Source: Mycobacterium marseillense (lineage in GTDB: Bacteria; Actinomycetota; Actinomycetes; Mycobacteriales; Mycobacteriaceae). From it: 64,000 bases of DNA. Positions 53,893 to 62,425 of this stretch are shown one piece after another. The translations under genes and the position numbers were made by a program. The stretch lies in the NCBI RefSeq assembly GCF_010731675.1, contig NZ_AP022584.1, forward strand, positions 4,526,001-4,590,000. Direction: 5' to 3'. Under the pieces are notes generated by a model. It saw only the letters and a program-made list of their open reading frames with translations, had not been told where the DNA came from and made no database searches. How positions within the stretch are numbered: position 1 is the first letter of the stretch; the number at the start of each line of letters is the position of its first letter.

Positions 53893-54833
53893 TGATCGGT
53901 GCCGAGCGTGGCGACATGGCCCGCAAGGTGCACAAGCTGGCCTCCGATATCGAATGGGCCGAATCCGCAGGGCTGGACACGGCGTGGATGCCGCAGGTGC
54001 CCAACGACTTCGACTGCCTGACCATGGTGTCGCTGATGGCCGCGCACAGCTCGCGCATCGAGCTGGGTACCGCGGTGGTGCCCCTGCAGGCCCAGCATCC
54101 GATCGCGCTTGCCCGCCAAGCGCTTTCGACACACGCGGTGGCAGGCGGGCGGCTGGCCCTCGGTGTCGGACCGTCGCACCACTGGATCATCCGGGACATG
54201 CTCGGCCTGCCGTACGAGAAGCCGGCCGCCTACACCCGCAATTACCTGCAGGTGCTCAACACCGCCGTCGCCGGGCCGGGCCCGGTGGATGTCGAGAACG
54301 ATTCGTTCACCGTGCACAACCCGCTGGCGATCGGGGCGGATACCCCGATGCCGGTGTTGGTCGCCGCGCTGGGGCCGGTGATGCTGCAGCTCGCCGGTGA
54401 ACTCGCCGACGGCACCGTGTTGTGGATGGCCGACGAGCGCGCGATCGGTGATCACATCGCGCCGAAGATCACCAAGGCCGCCGCCGACGCCGGGCGGCCC
54501 GCCCCGCGGATCGTCGCGGGCATCCCGGTATGCCTGTGTGCGCCTTCGCAAGTCGAGGAGGCCAAGGAGCGGGCCAACCGTATCCTGGGTGAGGCCGAGG
54601 TGTCACCCAACTACCAGCGCCTGCTCGATCGCGGCGATGCGCGCGACGTCGGCGACCTGTGCGCGGCGGGTGACTCCGAACAGATCCTGGCCCGGATGCG
54701 TCGTTTCGCCGATGCCGGCGTGACCGATCTGTCGGTGCGGCTGCTGCCCATCGGCGACAACCGGGACGAGCTGGTCGCCTCCAAGCGCCGCACCCGCGAA
54801 ATGATCGCCTCGCTCGCCGCGGAATTGCGTTGA
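53877..54833 (+). CDS. LLM-class F420-dependent oxidoreductase
   Basis: A 318-aa luciferase-like TIM barrel (MIGAERGDMARKVHKLASDI, LGTAVVPLQAQHP, GRLALGVGPSHHWIIRDMLG), typical of mycobacterial F420-dependent oxidoreductases. GTG start inside the end of the B12 subunit gene with GAGGA upstream. Its operon with the mutase and CoA-transferase suggests oxidation or reduction of a branched acyl or terpenoid intermediate; the substrate is unknown. Confidence 0.88.
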   Translation: MRVGVMIGAERGDMARKVHKLASDIEWAESAGLDTAWMPQVPNDFDCLTMVSLMAAHSSRIELGTAVVPLQAQHPIALARQALSTHAVAGGRLALGVGPSHHWIIRDMLGLPYEKPAAYTRNYLQVLNTAVAGPGPVDVENDSFTVHNPLAIGADTPMPVLVAALGPVMLQLAGELADGTVLWMADERAIGDHIAPKITKAAADAGRPAPRIVAGIPVCLCAPSQVEEAKERANRILGEAEVSPNYQRLLDRGDARDVGDLCAAGDSEQILARMRRFADAGVTDLSVRLLPIGDNRDELVASKRRTREMIASLAAELR

Positions 54834-55873
54834 CTGGCGGCAACACCGGGCCGCTGGCGGGGATACGCATCCTCGAGGTCGGCACCATGCTGGCCGGCCC
54901 GTACGCCACCATGTTGCTCGCCGACCTCGGCGCCGAGGTCACCAAGATCGAGCCTGCCGGCGGCGAGATCTCCCGCAGCGTCGGCGCGACGTACTTCGCC
55001 AGCCTCAACCGGAACAAGTCCAGCATCTGCCTGGACCTGAATTCGGATGCGGGACAACAGCGCCTGGGCGAACTGGTCGCCGAATCCCACGCCTTGCTGG
55101 TGAACCTGAAGCCGTCGGCCATCCGACGGCTGGGGCTCACCTACGAGCAGCTGCGGCGGCACAACGAGCGGATCGTCTGCGTGGCGATCACCGGCTTCGG
55201 CCTGTACGGCGGCGACGACCCCGCGTTCGATTATGTGGTGCAGGCCGGTGTCGGCACCGCGGCGCTGACCGGTGACCCGGACGGTCCGCCGACGCTGCCC
55301 GGGTACTCGTCGGCCGACAACTCCACCGGAATGTCCGCGGCGCTGGGGCTTTTGGCCAAGGTCATCTCCGGCACCGGAGGGCAAGTGGATGTGTCGCTGC
55401 GCGACGTCATGCTGTCACAGCTGAACTACCACGCCTCCGCCTACCTCAACAGCGGCGTGGAGCCGCAGCGGCGCCCCCACGGGGCGCACTCCTACTACGT
55501 TCCGGCCCAGCTGTTTCCGACCGCGGACGGATATCTGGCGTTGTTCATCACCCATGATGGATTCTGGAAGTCGTTCGCCGCAGAGGCGGGCATCGGGGGT
55601 TTCGAGACGATGGCCGAGCGGGTCACCCGCCGCGACGAAGTGCTCGCCGTCGTCACGGCGATGCTGGCGACCGACAGCGCGGCCGGGTGGGAACGGCGGC
55701 TGCGCCCGCTCGGGGTCCCGGCGGCGGCCGTCAGGACCCTGCCCGAGGCTCTTGAGGCCACCCCGGAAGTGGTTGTGACGGCGGGCGATTTCCGTCTGGT
55801 GGGCAGTCCCATCCATGTCTCCGGTTACGAGCCCGAGTACCGTCCCCCGCCGGAGTTGCCGAGCGTCGAGTAG
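54830..55873 (+). CDS. CoA-transferase family III (CaiB/BaiF)
   Basis: A 347-aa family III CoA-transferase with LAGIRILEVGTMLAGPYATM, LNRNKSSICLDLNSDAG, VNLKPSAIRRLGL and the catalytic Asp in DDPAFDYVVQAG. It moves CoA between an acyl-CoA and a carboxylic acid. The TTG start overlaps the upstream TGA in TTGA. It probably activates or finishes the acid handled by the mutase. It is somewhat shorter than the family's usual 390-400 aa. Confidence 0.9.
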   Translation: MTGGNTGPLAGIRILEVGTMLAGPYATMLLADLGAEVTKIEPAGGEISRSVGATYFASLNRNKSSICLDLNSDAGQQRLGELVAESHALLVNLKPSAIRRLGLTYEQLRRHNERIVCVAITGFGLYGGDDPAFDYVVQAGVGTAALTGDPDGPPTLPGYSSADNSTGMSAALGLLAKVISGTGGQVDVSLRDVMLSQLNYHASAYLNSGVEPQRRPHGAHSYYVPAQLFPTADGYLALFITHDGFWKSFAAEAGIGGFETMAERVTRRDEVLAVVTAMLATDSAAGWERRLRPLGVPAAAVRTLPEALEATPEVVVTAGDFRLVGSPIHVSGYEPEYRPPPELPSVE

Positions 55874-55922
55874 TTGTGCCCGGATCGCCCATTTTCGCCC
55901 AACAGGTCGACGTTCGACGTCA
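55861..55922. repeat. Extragenic palindromic repeat, copy 1
   Basis: GAGCGTCGAG ... CGCCCATTTTCGCCC ... GTCGACGTTCGACGTCA; about 62 bp, shared with 61850-61911 and 62365-62425. The ends CGTCGA / TCGACG pair, giving a hairpin that serves the convergent CoA-transferase and TetR genes; it overlaps the last codons of the former. Confidence 0.7.
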
Positions 55923-55924
55923 GA

Positions 55925-56617
55925 TTAAGTGCCGCCGGCGGGGACGATGGCCGACAGCACCAACTGCAGATACGGACGGTAGAGGTCGACCCCGTCGAGT
56001 TCGCTGCCAAGGGTGACACCGTCGTTGACTGCGAGGATGACGCGGGCCAGCGTCTCGGCGGGCATCGTCAGTGACGCACCGAGCCGCGCCACATTCTTGG
56101 CAATGAATTCGGCCAGCGAGCTGATCGTCTCCATTCGCTGTGACGCGAGCCGGTGGCGCGCCTCCGGGCTGCGCAACAAGAACAACGAGAGTTCGTAGTT
56201 GAGCGCGGCGCGGTTCGGATCGCCGCTGGCCGCACTCCACCGCTCAGCGAGTTCATCGATGTCGATATCGCCAAGGCGACGGAACGACTCGATGGCTCCG
56301 GCGAAGCCATCGAGAAAGCGTTGCCGCTGACGGTCGGTCACCGCGAGAAACAATTCTTCCTTGGCCCCGAAGTGGGAATAGATGGCGCCGCGCGTGTACC
56401 CGGCCGCGTCCGCGATGTCCTCGAGCGCGGCGCCGCTGAGGCCCTTGCGCGCGAAGACCTCCTCGGCGGCATCCAACAAGAGGCCGCGCGTGTGCTCGAG
56501 ACGCCGCTCCCTGGTCCATCGTTCCGCCACCGGCCCATCCTCCCACACCGCAACACGCTCAGCGCTCGTTCGGGCACTGCGGTCGATCGAAATGCCCTGC
56601 CGCGCAATCCTATTCAT
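55925..56617 (-). CDS. TetR/AcrR family regulator of the Rieske/P450 operon
   Basis: A 230-aa regulator; the HTH (about 55-100) is FARKGLSGAALEDIADAAGY, TRGAIYSHFGAKEELF, followed by a TetR_C ligand domain. The frame stays open to 56731, but that part runs through the operators, so I use the ATG at 56617. It is divergent from the Rieske gene, with two tandem operator copies between them; it is the likely repressor of the 56.8-61.8 kb operon. Confidence 0.87.
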   Translation of the reverse strand: MNRIARQGISIDRSARTSAERVAVWEDGPVAERWTRERRLEHTRGLLLDAAEEVFARKGLSGAALEDIADAAGYTRGAIYSHFGAKEELFLAVTDRQRQRFLDGFAGAIESFRRLGDIDIDELAERWSAASGDPNRAALNYELSLFLLRSPEARHRLASQRMETISSLAEFIAKNVARLGASLTMPAETLARVILAVNDGVTLGSELDGVDLYRPYLQLVLSAIVPAGGT

Positions 56618-56687
56618 AGCGAATGCCTCGATCGTCGCATCGACCGCGGTGGCGCCGCCCCGCCGCCACAGTGACCTGCGCCACTTT

Positions 56688-56723
56688 AATACATCCTTGT
56701 ATATAGAATACATCTCTGTATAT
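56688..56723. promoter_or_regulatory. Tandem TetR operators
   Basis: AATACATCCTTGTATAT (56688-56704) and AATACATCTCTGTATAT (56707-56723) are near-identical dyads (ATACA...TGTAT), 19 bp centre to centre, in the TetR-Rieske intergenic region. Two bound dimers on successive helical faces are plausible. Confidence 0.75.
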
Positions 56724-56804
56724 GGTGACACGCATCACGACGCAGACGCAGCGGTCGCCGTAGCCCTCACGGCGCACCGCCGGCACCACGATGAGGAGAT
56801 CGTC

Positions 56805-58163
56805 ATGAGCCAAGTGACACGCCCCGGACAGTGGGTGGAGCAGGAAGCGGGAATCGGCCTTGCCGATGTCGCCGCCGACGCGTTCAACATGTGCATCTCG
56901 ACCGACCGGTACCGGTCGCGTGAATACTCGTTGCAAGAGCGCGAGCGGATCTGGATGCGCGTCTGGCAGATTGTCGGCCGGGTCGATGAGCTACCGAAGG
57001 TGGGCGACTGGAAGCAATACCGGATCCTGAACCAATCGTTCGTGATCGTCCGCGGTAAGGACGAGAAGCTACGGGGCTTCGTCAACGCCTGCCGCCACCG
57101 GGGAAACATCCTGTGCAACGCGGCAACCGGAAATGCCAAGCGCGGCTTCCTATGTCAGTACCACCTCTGGTCGTACGACCTGGACGGCAAGTTGCGCGGA
57201 ATGCTGCGCGAGAACCTCGCCGGCCCGATCGACAAGGGTGAGAACTCGCTGCTGGAGGTGCCCGTCGACACCTTCGGTGGGTTCATCTTTCTCAATCCCG
57301 ATCCCAACGCTCAGCCACTCAGCGATTTTCTCGGCCCCGAAGTGACCGAACTGCTCGCGCCTTACCACCTCGATGAGATGGTCACCGTGATGAACGTTCG
57401 AGAGTCCTTGGAATGCAACTGGAAAGTCGTGATGGACGCCTTCGAGGAGGGCTACCACATCAACGGCATCCACCCGCAACTGCTCAGCGTCCTCGTCATC
57501 GATCCGACGAGCGCCCGATACCGGTTCTTCGAAAACCACAGCGTCGCAGTGGCGCCCTTCGAGGTGAAAGGGGCCAGTGCGGACAAGCAGATTGAAGGCA
57601 TCCTGAACCTCCCGGACACGTTTCCCTCCACCGTCGCCGTCATGCCGCGCTTCCAAGAGTTGGTCGCGCAATACCGCGGGTCCGACGACTCAGTGGAGTT
57701 TCCCGAGGACGTGACGGCCCGCACGCTGCTCCAACAGGCCACCCGCGACACCCTGACCGGGATGGGCCTCGATGTCGGTGGGCTTACCGACGACCAGATG
57801 AGCGACAACCAGGGCTGGGTGCTGTTCCCGAACTATTTCATGACGATTCGCGCCGGCGAATGCCACGTCATCATGGCGGTGCCGCACCCGGACGGCGACC
57901 CGAACCGATGCGTCTGGCATGTCAGCAGCTACATGTACCTACCACCGGAACACCGTGACGCGTTCAGGGTGCCCCTGACCGAAGTCGACGAGCCCGGCAC
58001 CTACAAGTATTTCGAAGCGCTGCAACAGGATTACGACCAGATGCCGCGCCAACAACTCGGCCTGCGCAACAGCAGGCTCGACCACATGTCGCTGGTGAAG
58101 GAAGAAGTTGTCATCGGCCACTATCACTCTGTGGTAGACCGTTACATGGCCAATGGCGTTTGA
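56805..58163 (+). CDS. Rieske non-heme iron aromatic-ring-hydroxylating oxygenase, alpha subunit
   Basis: A 452-aa oxygenase. The Rieske cluster is CRHRGN ... CQYHLW (about 94-118), and the mononuclear iron site is CNWKVVMDAFEEGYHINGIHP (Asp, two His; about 206-226). ATG at 56805 with GAGGAG 5-10 nt upstream. It hydroxylates aromatic or cyclic substrates using NADH electrons. No beta subunit, ferredoxin or reductase lies next to it unless the NTF2-fold genes behind it fill the beta role. Confidence 0.93.
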   Translation: MSQVTRPGQWVEQEAGIGLADVAADAFNMCISTDRYRSREYSLQERERIWMRVWQIVGRVDELPKVGDWKQYRILNQSFVIVRGKDEKLRGFVNACRHRGNILCNAATGNAKRGFLCQYHLWSYDLDGKLRGMLRENLAGPIDKGENSLLEVPVDTFGGFIFLNPDPNAQPLSDFLGPEVTELLAPYHLDEMVTVMNVRESLECNWKVVMDAFEEGYHINGIHPQLLSVLVIDPTSARYRFFENHSVAVAPFEVKGASADKQIEGILNLPDTFPSTVAVMPRFQELVAQYRGSDDSVEFPEDVTARTLLQQATRDTLTGMGLDVGGLTDDQMSDNQGWVLFPNYFMTIRAGECHVIMAVPHPDGDPNRCVWHVSSYMYLPPEHRDAFRVPLTEVDEPGTYKYFEALQQDYDQMPRQQLGLRNSRLDHMSLVKEEVVIGHYHSVVDRYMANGV

Positions 58164-58179
58164 GCAGGGAGGAAGCCCT

Positions 58180-58704
58180 ATGAACATCGAAGAACGCATT
58201 GCCCATCATCGCCGGATGGCCGAGGCGTACCGCGACGCGTACCTGCGTCAAGGAATTCAGGACGGTGAGGCGTTCGCCGACGCATGGAAATTCGCCGACG
58301 ACGGTATGTACGTGTCGCCGCATTTCACCGGCGACCAGGTGTTCAAGTTCAGCGAGTTTCCCGAGGACACCGCCCGGGCGTCGACCATGGAGGCGAAGGC
58401 CTATTCGCTGACGTTCCCGGACTGGAAGCCCGCCGTCTTCAAATACTGGCCCGCCGAAAACGGGGTCGTCATGAAGACCCGGTGGGAAGGCCACACCACG
58501 GACGGCACCCAAATGGGTTTCTACTCATATAGTTTCATCGAGACTAACGAGGCCGGTGAGTTGTCCCGCTGGGAAACTCACGTCAACGACGAATACAACG
58601 CGTTTTTGGACGTGGCCCTCGGCGTGCATGGTCCGTTTCATGGCACCGGCGAGTACGTCGAGGCGCTCGAACGTTGCCTGGCGAACGCCGGGGTGACGGT
58701 ATGA
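58180..58704 (+). CDS. NTF2/SnoaL-like protein
   Basis: A 174-aa cone-fold protein (MNIEERIAHHRRMAEAYRDA, GPFHGTGEYVEALERC end) with GGGAGG upstream. It sits where ring-hydroxylating dioxygenases keep their beta subunit, which has this same fold; a structural or isomerase role in the same pathway is inferred. Its stop overlaps the next start in ATGA. Confidence 0.7.
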   Translation: MNIEERIAHHRRMAEAYRDAYLRQGIQDGEAFADAWKFADDGMYVSPHFTGDQVFKFSEFPEDTARASTMEAKAYSLTFPDWKPAVFKYWPAENGVVMKTRWEGHTTDGTQMGFYSYSFIETNEAGELSRWETHVNDEYNAFLDVALGVHGPFHGTGEYVEALERCLANAGVTV

Positions 58705-59174
58705 CGGGGTTGCGCAGGGTCGAGGACGTGATCGGGAGTTACAACGGTCGCGCTCGGACGGTGCTGCAGTACAGCACCGTCACCAAGCGACTGGTGGACG
58801 AAGCGAAGAAGCCGGGCTTCTCGGCGGACAGTTGGAAACCGCTCGCCGAACTGGTCGCCGTCGACGAATTCGAACGAATCGGTGCCTTCAAAGAGGTGAT
58901 GACCTGGCGGGACTACGTCGAATTCCTCACCAACTGGGCCACCTCGTCGCAGTGGGAGTGCTCTTTCAAGAACATCACCGAGTCCGGGGGTCGCGTGTTC
59001 CTCGAACTGGAGGAACGAAGCGAGATAGGCGATTTCAGCAGCGTGGTCAATTCGCTCTCGGTGTACGAGTTCACCGGCGACGACAGGATCCGACACATCG
59101 ACATTTACCTGCAGATGACGCCGCCGCAGCCCGAGATGCTCAAAAGCTTTGAGGGAGTGGAACTGCCGCAGTGA
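58701..59174 (+). CDS. Second NTF2/SnoaL-like protein
   Basis: A 157-aa protein (MTGLRRVEDVIGSYNGRART...) with a SnoaL-like pattern ending DRIRHIDIYLQMTPPQPEML. ATGA overlap with the gene before and GTGA overlap with the P450 after it; the four genes are strictly coupled. The chemistry is unknown. Confidence 0.7.
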   Translation: MTGLRRVEDVIGSYNGRARTVLQYSTVTKRLVDEAKKPGFSADSWKPLAELVAVDEFERIGAFKEVMTWRDYVEFLTNWATSSQWECSFKNITESGGRVFLELEERSEIGDFSSVVNSLSVYEFTGDDRIRHIDIYLQMTPPQPEMLKSFEGVELPQ

Positions 59175-60448
59175 AGGCCGCCGACATCGACAACAGGGAC
59201 TTCTTCACCGACAACGAGCTACTCGAGGACCCATACGGCTATCTCGCCGGACTCCGCGGCGAATGTCCGCTCCGCCGCGAGCCGCATCACGGCGTGGTGA
59301 TGATCACCGGCTACGACGAGGGCGTCGCGGTATACAACGACACCAAAAGGTTTTCCTCGTGCATCTCGGTGACGGGTCCCTTTCCCGGGTTTCCCGTGCC
59401 GCTCCGCGATCAAGGCGACCACGACATCACCGAGCTGATCGAGGCGCATCGCGGGGAACTGCCATTCAATGACCAGTTGCCCACATTCGACCCGCCGGTC
59501 CACACCGCGCACCGCGCGCTGCTGTCTCGGATGATCACGCCCAAGCGGCTCAAGGAAAACGAAGAATTCATGTGGCGCCTCGCCGATCGCCAGCTCGACG
59601 TGGCACTGAGCGGTGCGGGCTGCGAATTCATCGGGGACTTCGCATCGCCATTTGCGATGCTCGTGATCGCGGATCTACTGGGCGTTCCCGAGTCGGACCA
59701 CGCGGAGTTCAGCGCCGCCTTGCTCAGCGAGGCCGGCACCATCGGCAGCAGCGACGGTGACACCATGCGTCATTCGCCGCTCGAATATCTTTACGGAAAG
59801 TTCACCGCCTACATCGAGGAGCGGCGGCGAAGCCCGCGCGACGACGTGCTGACCGGGGTTGCGTCCGCCACGTTTCCGGACGGCAGCACGCCCACGGTCA
59901 TAGATGCGGTGCGAGTGGCGGCCAATCTGTTCGCGGCGGGCCAAGAGACGACCGTACGCCTGCTCAGCTCTGCGGTACTGATGCTCGCCGAAAACCCGCA
60001 ATTGCAAAAGCAATTGCGCGCCAACCGCGAACTGATTCCCAACTTTATCGAGGAGGCCTTGCGCTACGAGAGCCCGGTACGTGGTGACTTCCGGTTGTCC
60101 AAGTGCCCGGTGAGTGTCGGCGGGATCGATCTTCCCGCAGGCGCCACAGTGATGCTCGTCAACGCGGCGCTCAACCGCGATCCCCGCAAGTTCCCCCGCC
60201 CGGACGTATTCGACATGCACCGTCCGAACGCCCGAAGCCATGTCGCGTTCGGCCGCGGCCCGCATGCCTGCCCCGGGGCGCCGTTGGCGCGCGCCGAGGC
60301 GCGGGTCAGCTTGGAGCGGATGCTAGCTCGCACCAACGACATTCGTATCGATGAGGACCGGCACGGTCCGCCCGGTAACCGCCGTTATCGGTACCTGCCG
60401 ACGTTCATCTTGCGGGGCCTCACCCGGCTACACATCCGATTCGAGTAA
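59171..60448 (+). CDS. Cytochrome P450 (paralog of the one at 42739)
   Basis: A 425-aa P450 with I-helix AAGQETTVRLL, ExxR in EEALRYE and heme loop FGRGPHACPGAPLAR. It aligns end to end with the P450 at 42739. GTG start in GTGA overlap. It has no own ferredoxin gene; the small ferredoxin at 42498 could serve both. It is part of the TetR-controlled Rieske operon. Confidence 0.93.
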   Translation: MKAADIDNRDFFTDNELLEDPYGYLAGLRGECPLRREPHHGVVMITGYDEGVAVYNDTKRFSSCISVTGPFPGFPVPLRDQGDHDITELIEAHRGELPFNDQLPTFDPPVHTAHRALLSRMITPKRLKENEEFMWRLADRQLDVALSGAGCEFIGDFASPFAMLVIADLLGVPESDHAEFSAALLSEAGTIGSSDGDTMRHSPLEYLYGKFTAYIEERRRSPRDDVLTGVASATFPDGSTPTVIDAVRVAANLFAAGQETTVRLLSSAVLMLAENPQLQKQLRANRELIPNFIEEALRYESPVRGDFRLSKCPVSVGGIDLPAGATVMLVNAALNRDPRKFPRPDVFDMHRPNARSHVAFGRGPHACPGAPLARAEARVSLERMLARTNDIRIDEDRHGPPGNRRYRYLPTFILRGLTRLHIRFE

Positions 60449-60452
60449 CGAG

Positions 60453-61208
60453 ATGCCCATTCGCGAGACGACCGCAATCGTCACCGGTGGGGCCATGGGG
60501 CTTGGCCTGGCCATCACCGAGGCCCTCGCCGCGCGCGGGGTCAAGGTCGCAATGTTCGACATCGCCGCCGACGCCCTACGGGCTCAGGCGGCGCGGCTGA
60601 ACCACGACGGCGGCCGGGTCAGTGGCCACGTCGTCGACGTCTCCGACCGCGACCAAATCGAGGCCGCTGTGGCACAGGTGCGCGCCGACCTCGGACCGGT
60701 GCTGATCCTGGTGAATAACGCCGGAATCGAGCAGTTCGGCAAGTTCGACGCGATCTCCGACGACCTGTGGGACCGCGTCATGGCGGTTAACCTGCGTGGC
60801 CCCTTCATCTGCGCACAGGCGGTCCTGCCGGACATGCTCGAGGCGCAATGGGGTCGCATCGTCAATATCTCGTCATCGAGCGCCCAGGGCGGCCAGGCGC
60901 GGATGGCCGCGTACGTCAGCTCCAAGGCCGGCCTGATCGGACTGACCAAAAGCCTTGCCCTGGAATTGGGTCCGAAAGGAATCACGGTCAACACGATCCC
61001 ACCGGGCATGGTCGTGACCCCGATGCTCGAGAAGGCGATCGCCGAAGGCAGGTTCACCGCCAGCCTGGAGCATTTTGCCAGCATCACACCGGTGCGACGA
61101 GCGGGTCGACCGCAAGATATCGCCAATGCGGCGCTGTTCCTGTGCCAGGACGAATCCTCCTACATCACAGGACAGGTGATCGGCGTCAACGGAGGGCGCA
61201 GAACATGA
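60453..61208 (+). CDS. SDR-family oxidoreductase
   Basis: A 251-aa classical SDR: VTGGAMGLGLAITEALAARG, VNNAGIEQFGK, NISSSSAQGG, YVSSKAG and a C-terminus ITGQVIGVNGGRRT. ATG 4 bp after the P450 stop with a GAG site. It probably oxidises or reduces the alcohol made by the oxygenases in this operon. Confidence 0.92.
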   Translation: MPIRETTAIVTGGAMGLGLAITEALAARGVKVAMFDIAADALRAQAARLNHDGGRVSGHVVDVSDRDQIEAAVAQVRADLGPVLILVNNAGIEQFGKFDAISDDLWDRVMAVNLRGPFICAQAVLPDMLEAQWGRIVNISSSSAQGGQARMAAYVSSKAGLIGLTKSLALELGPKGITVNTIPPGMVVTPMLEKAIAEGRFTASLEHFASITPVRRAGRPQDIANAALFLCQDESSYITGQVIGVNGGRRT

Positions 61209-61822
61209 CTGACGGCGGCAGCTTTGTGCGGCGAACGCTGGCCCCCCTGGCGGCCGACCAGTGGGGAGATGCCGAGTACGCGGCTTTCGGTGTGTTGCTG
61301 GGCATTCCGGGGGACAGGGTGCCCCGCGCCGGCTCCGGGCATGCCTTGGACCCCTTGAGATTCGACATCATCGGCCTGCTCGCTCGCCATCCCGATATGG
61401 CGCAGTCCTTCTTGAACTTCAATGGATTCTTGCTGCGGCGCGGCGAGCTTTCGCCTCGCCTCCGTGAGTTGGCGATCCTGCGTGTCGCCCATGCTCGTCA
61501 CTCGGCCTTCTTTTGGGGCGAACACGCCAAACTTGCGCTCGACAGTGGTGTACCTGAAGACGACATCGCGCGCCTCGCCGAAGGCAATGAGGGGTTCTCG
61601 GGCGTGGATTCGCTTGTGCTGAGCGCGACCGACGAGTTGCTCACCGACGGCCGCGTCCACGACGGGACCTGGGAGCGACTCGTCGGCACGCTGCAGACTC
61701 ACGCCGCGATGGAACTGATCTTCGTCGTCGGCACCTACGTCATGTTGGCCATGGCCTTCCAGACCTGGGGCCTGTCGCCTCCACCGGGCAGCGCGCGGCT
61801 GCCAGGACCTCGATCGCGTTAG
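61205..61822 (+). CDS. Carboxymuconolactone-decarboxylase-like (AhpD fold) protein
   Basis: A 205-aa CMD-family protein; core LRELAILRVAHARHSAFFWG followed by EHAKLALDSGVPEDDI. The CxxC of peroxidase-type AhpD is absent (positions filled by Arg-His-Ser-Ala), so a redox role is unlikely and a lyase/isomerase-type or scaffold role remains. ATGA overlap with the SDR. Last gene of the operon, followed by repeat copy 2. Confidence 0.82.
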   Translation: MTDGGSFVRRTLAPLAADQWGDAEYAAFGVLLGIPGDRVPRAGSGHALDPLRFDIIGLLARHPDMAQSFLNFNGFLLRRGELSPRLRELAILRVAHARHSAFFWGEHAKLALDSGVPEDDIARLAEGNEGFSGVDSLVLSATDELLTDGRVHDGTWERLVGTLQTHAAMELIFVVGTYVMLAMAFQTWGLSPPPGSARLPGPRSR

Positions 61823-61849
61823 GAAGCTTCCGCAGGACTGACCTTCGCC

Positions 61850-61911
61850 GAATGTCGAGTTGTTGCCCCACAATCGCCCATTTTCGCGCAACTACTCGAC
61901 GTTCGACGCCA
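61850..61911. repeat. Extragenic palindromic repeat, copy 2
   Basis: Same element as at 55861: GTCGAGTTGTTGCCCCACAA, CGCCCATTTTCGCG, CTCGACGTTCGACG. It lies in the 107-bp gap between the operon end and the SnoaL-like gene. Confidence 0.7.
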
Positions 61912-61929
61912 AGGATATAAGGTGCAACG

Positions 61930-62355
61930 ATGGATCTGCAGCGGGTCGCTGACGAACTCGAAATCGCCGCGCTACTCAACAGATACGCCCGCGCCGTCGA
62001 TGCCAAGGATTGGGAGCTCTACCGCTCGGTCTTCACCGACGACGCGCATATCGACTACTCGTCGGCGGGCGCGGCCGCGGGCCCTCGCGACGAGGTGGCC
62101 GCGTGGTTGCAACAGGGCTTCGGTGCGATCCCGATGTCCATGCACTACATCACCAACGTGGAAATCCTGGCGCTCGACGGTGATTCCGCGACGGTGCGCG
62201 CCATGTTCTACAACCCCATGCAGTTGCCGGGCATGACAGAGATGAGTTACTGCGGCGGCTATTACCACCACGAGCTGACGCACACGGCCGACGGTTGGCG
62301 CAGTCGCAGCCTGCGCGAGGAGAACGTGTGGTTCGTCAACCCGCCAACGGGCTGA
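61930..62355 (+). CDS. SnoaL-like/NTF2-fold protein
   Basis: A 141-aa protein of the SnoaL_4 type: ELEIAALLNRYARAVDAKDW, EVAAWLQQGF, SMHYITNVEILALDG, GWRSRSLREENVWF. The fold is used for ring hydroxylase beta subunits, dehydratases and isomerases; conserved Tyr, Asp and His (RYARAVD, MHYITN) resemble scytalone-dehydratase-like active sites. It is not overlapped with the operon before it. Confidence 0.82.
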   Translation: MDLQRVADELEIAALLNRYARAVDAKDWELYRSVFTDDAHIDYSSAGAAAGPRDEVAAWLQQGFGAIPMSMHYITNVEILALDGDSATVRAMFYNPMQLPGMTEMSYCGGYYHHELTHTADGWRSRSLREENVWFVNPPTG

Positions 62356-62364
62356 CGGCGCGCC

Positions 62365-62425
62365 GAGCGTCGACTTCTGGCGCAAAACTCGCCGATTTCG
62401 CCCAACGAGTCGACGTTCGACGTTA
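62365..62425. repeat. Extragenic palindromic repeat, copy 3
   Basis: GAGCGTCGACTTCTGGCGCA, CGCCGATTTCGCCC, GTCGACGTTCGACGTTA. It sits between the convergent SnoaL-like and amidohydrolase genes and touches the stop codon of the latter. It can fold into a long imperfect hairpin. Confidence 0.7.
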
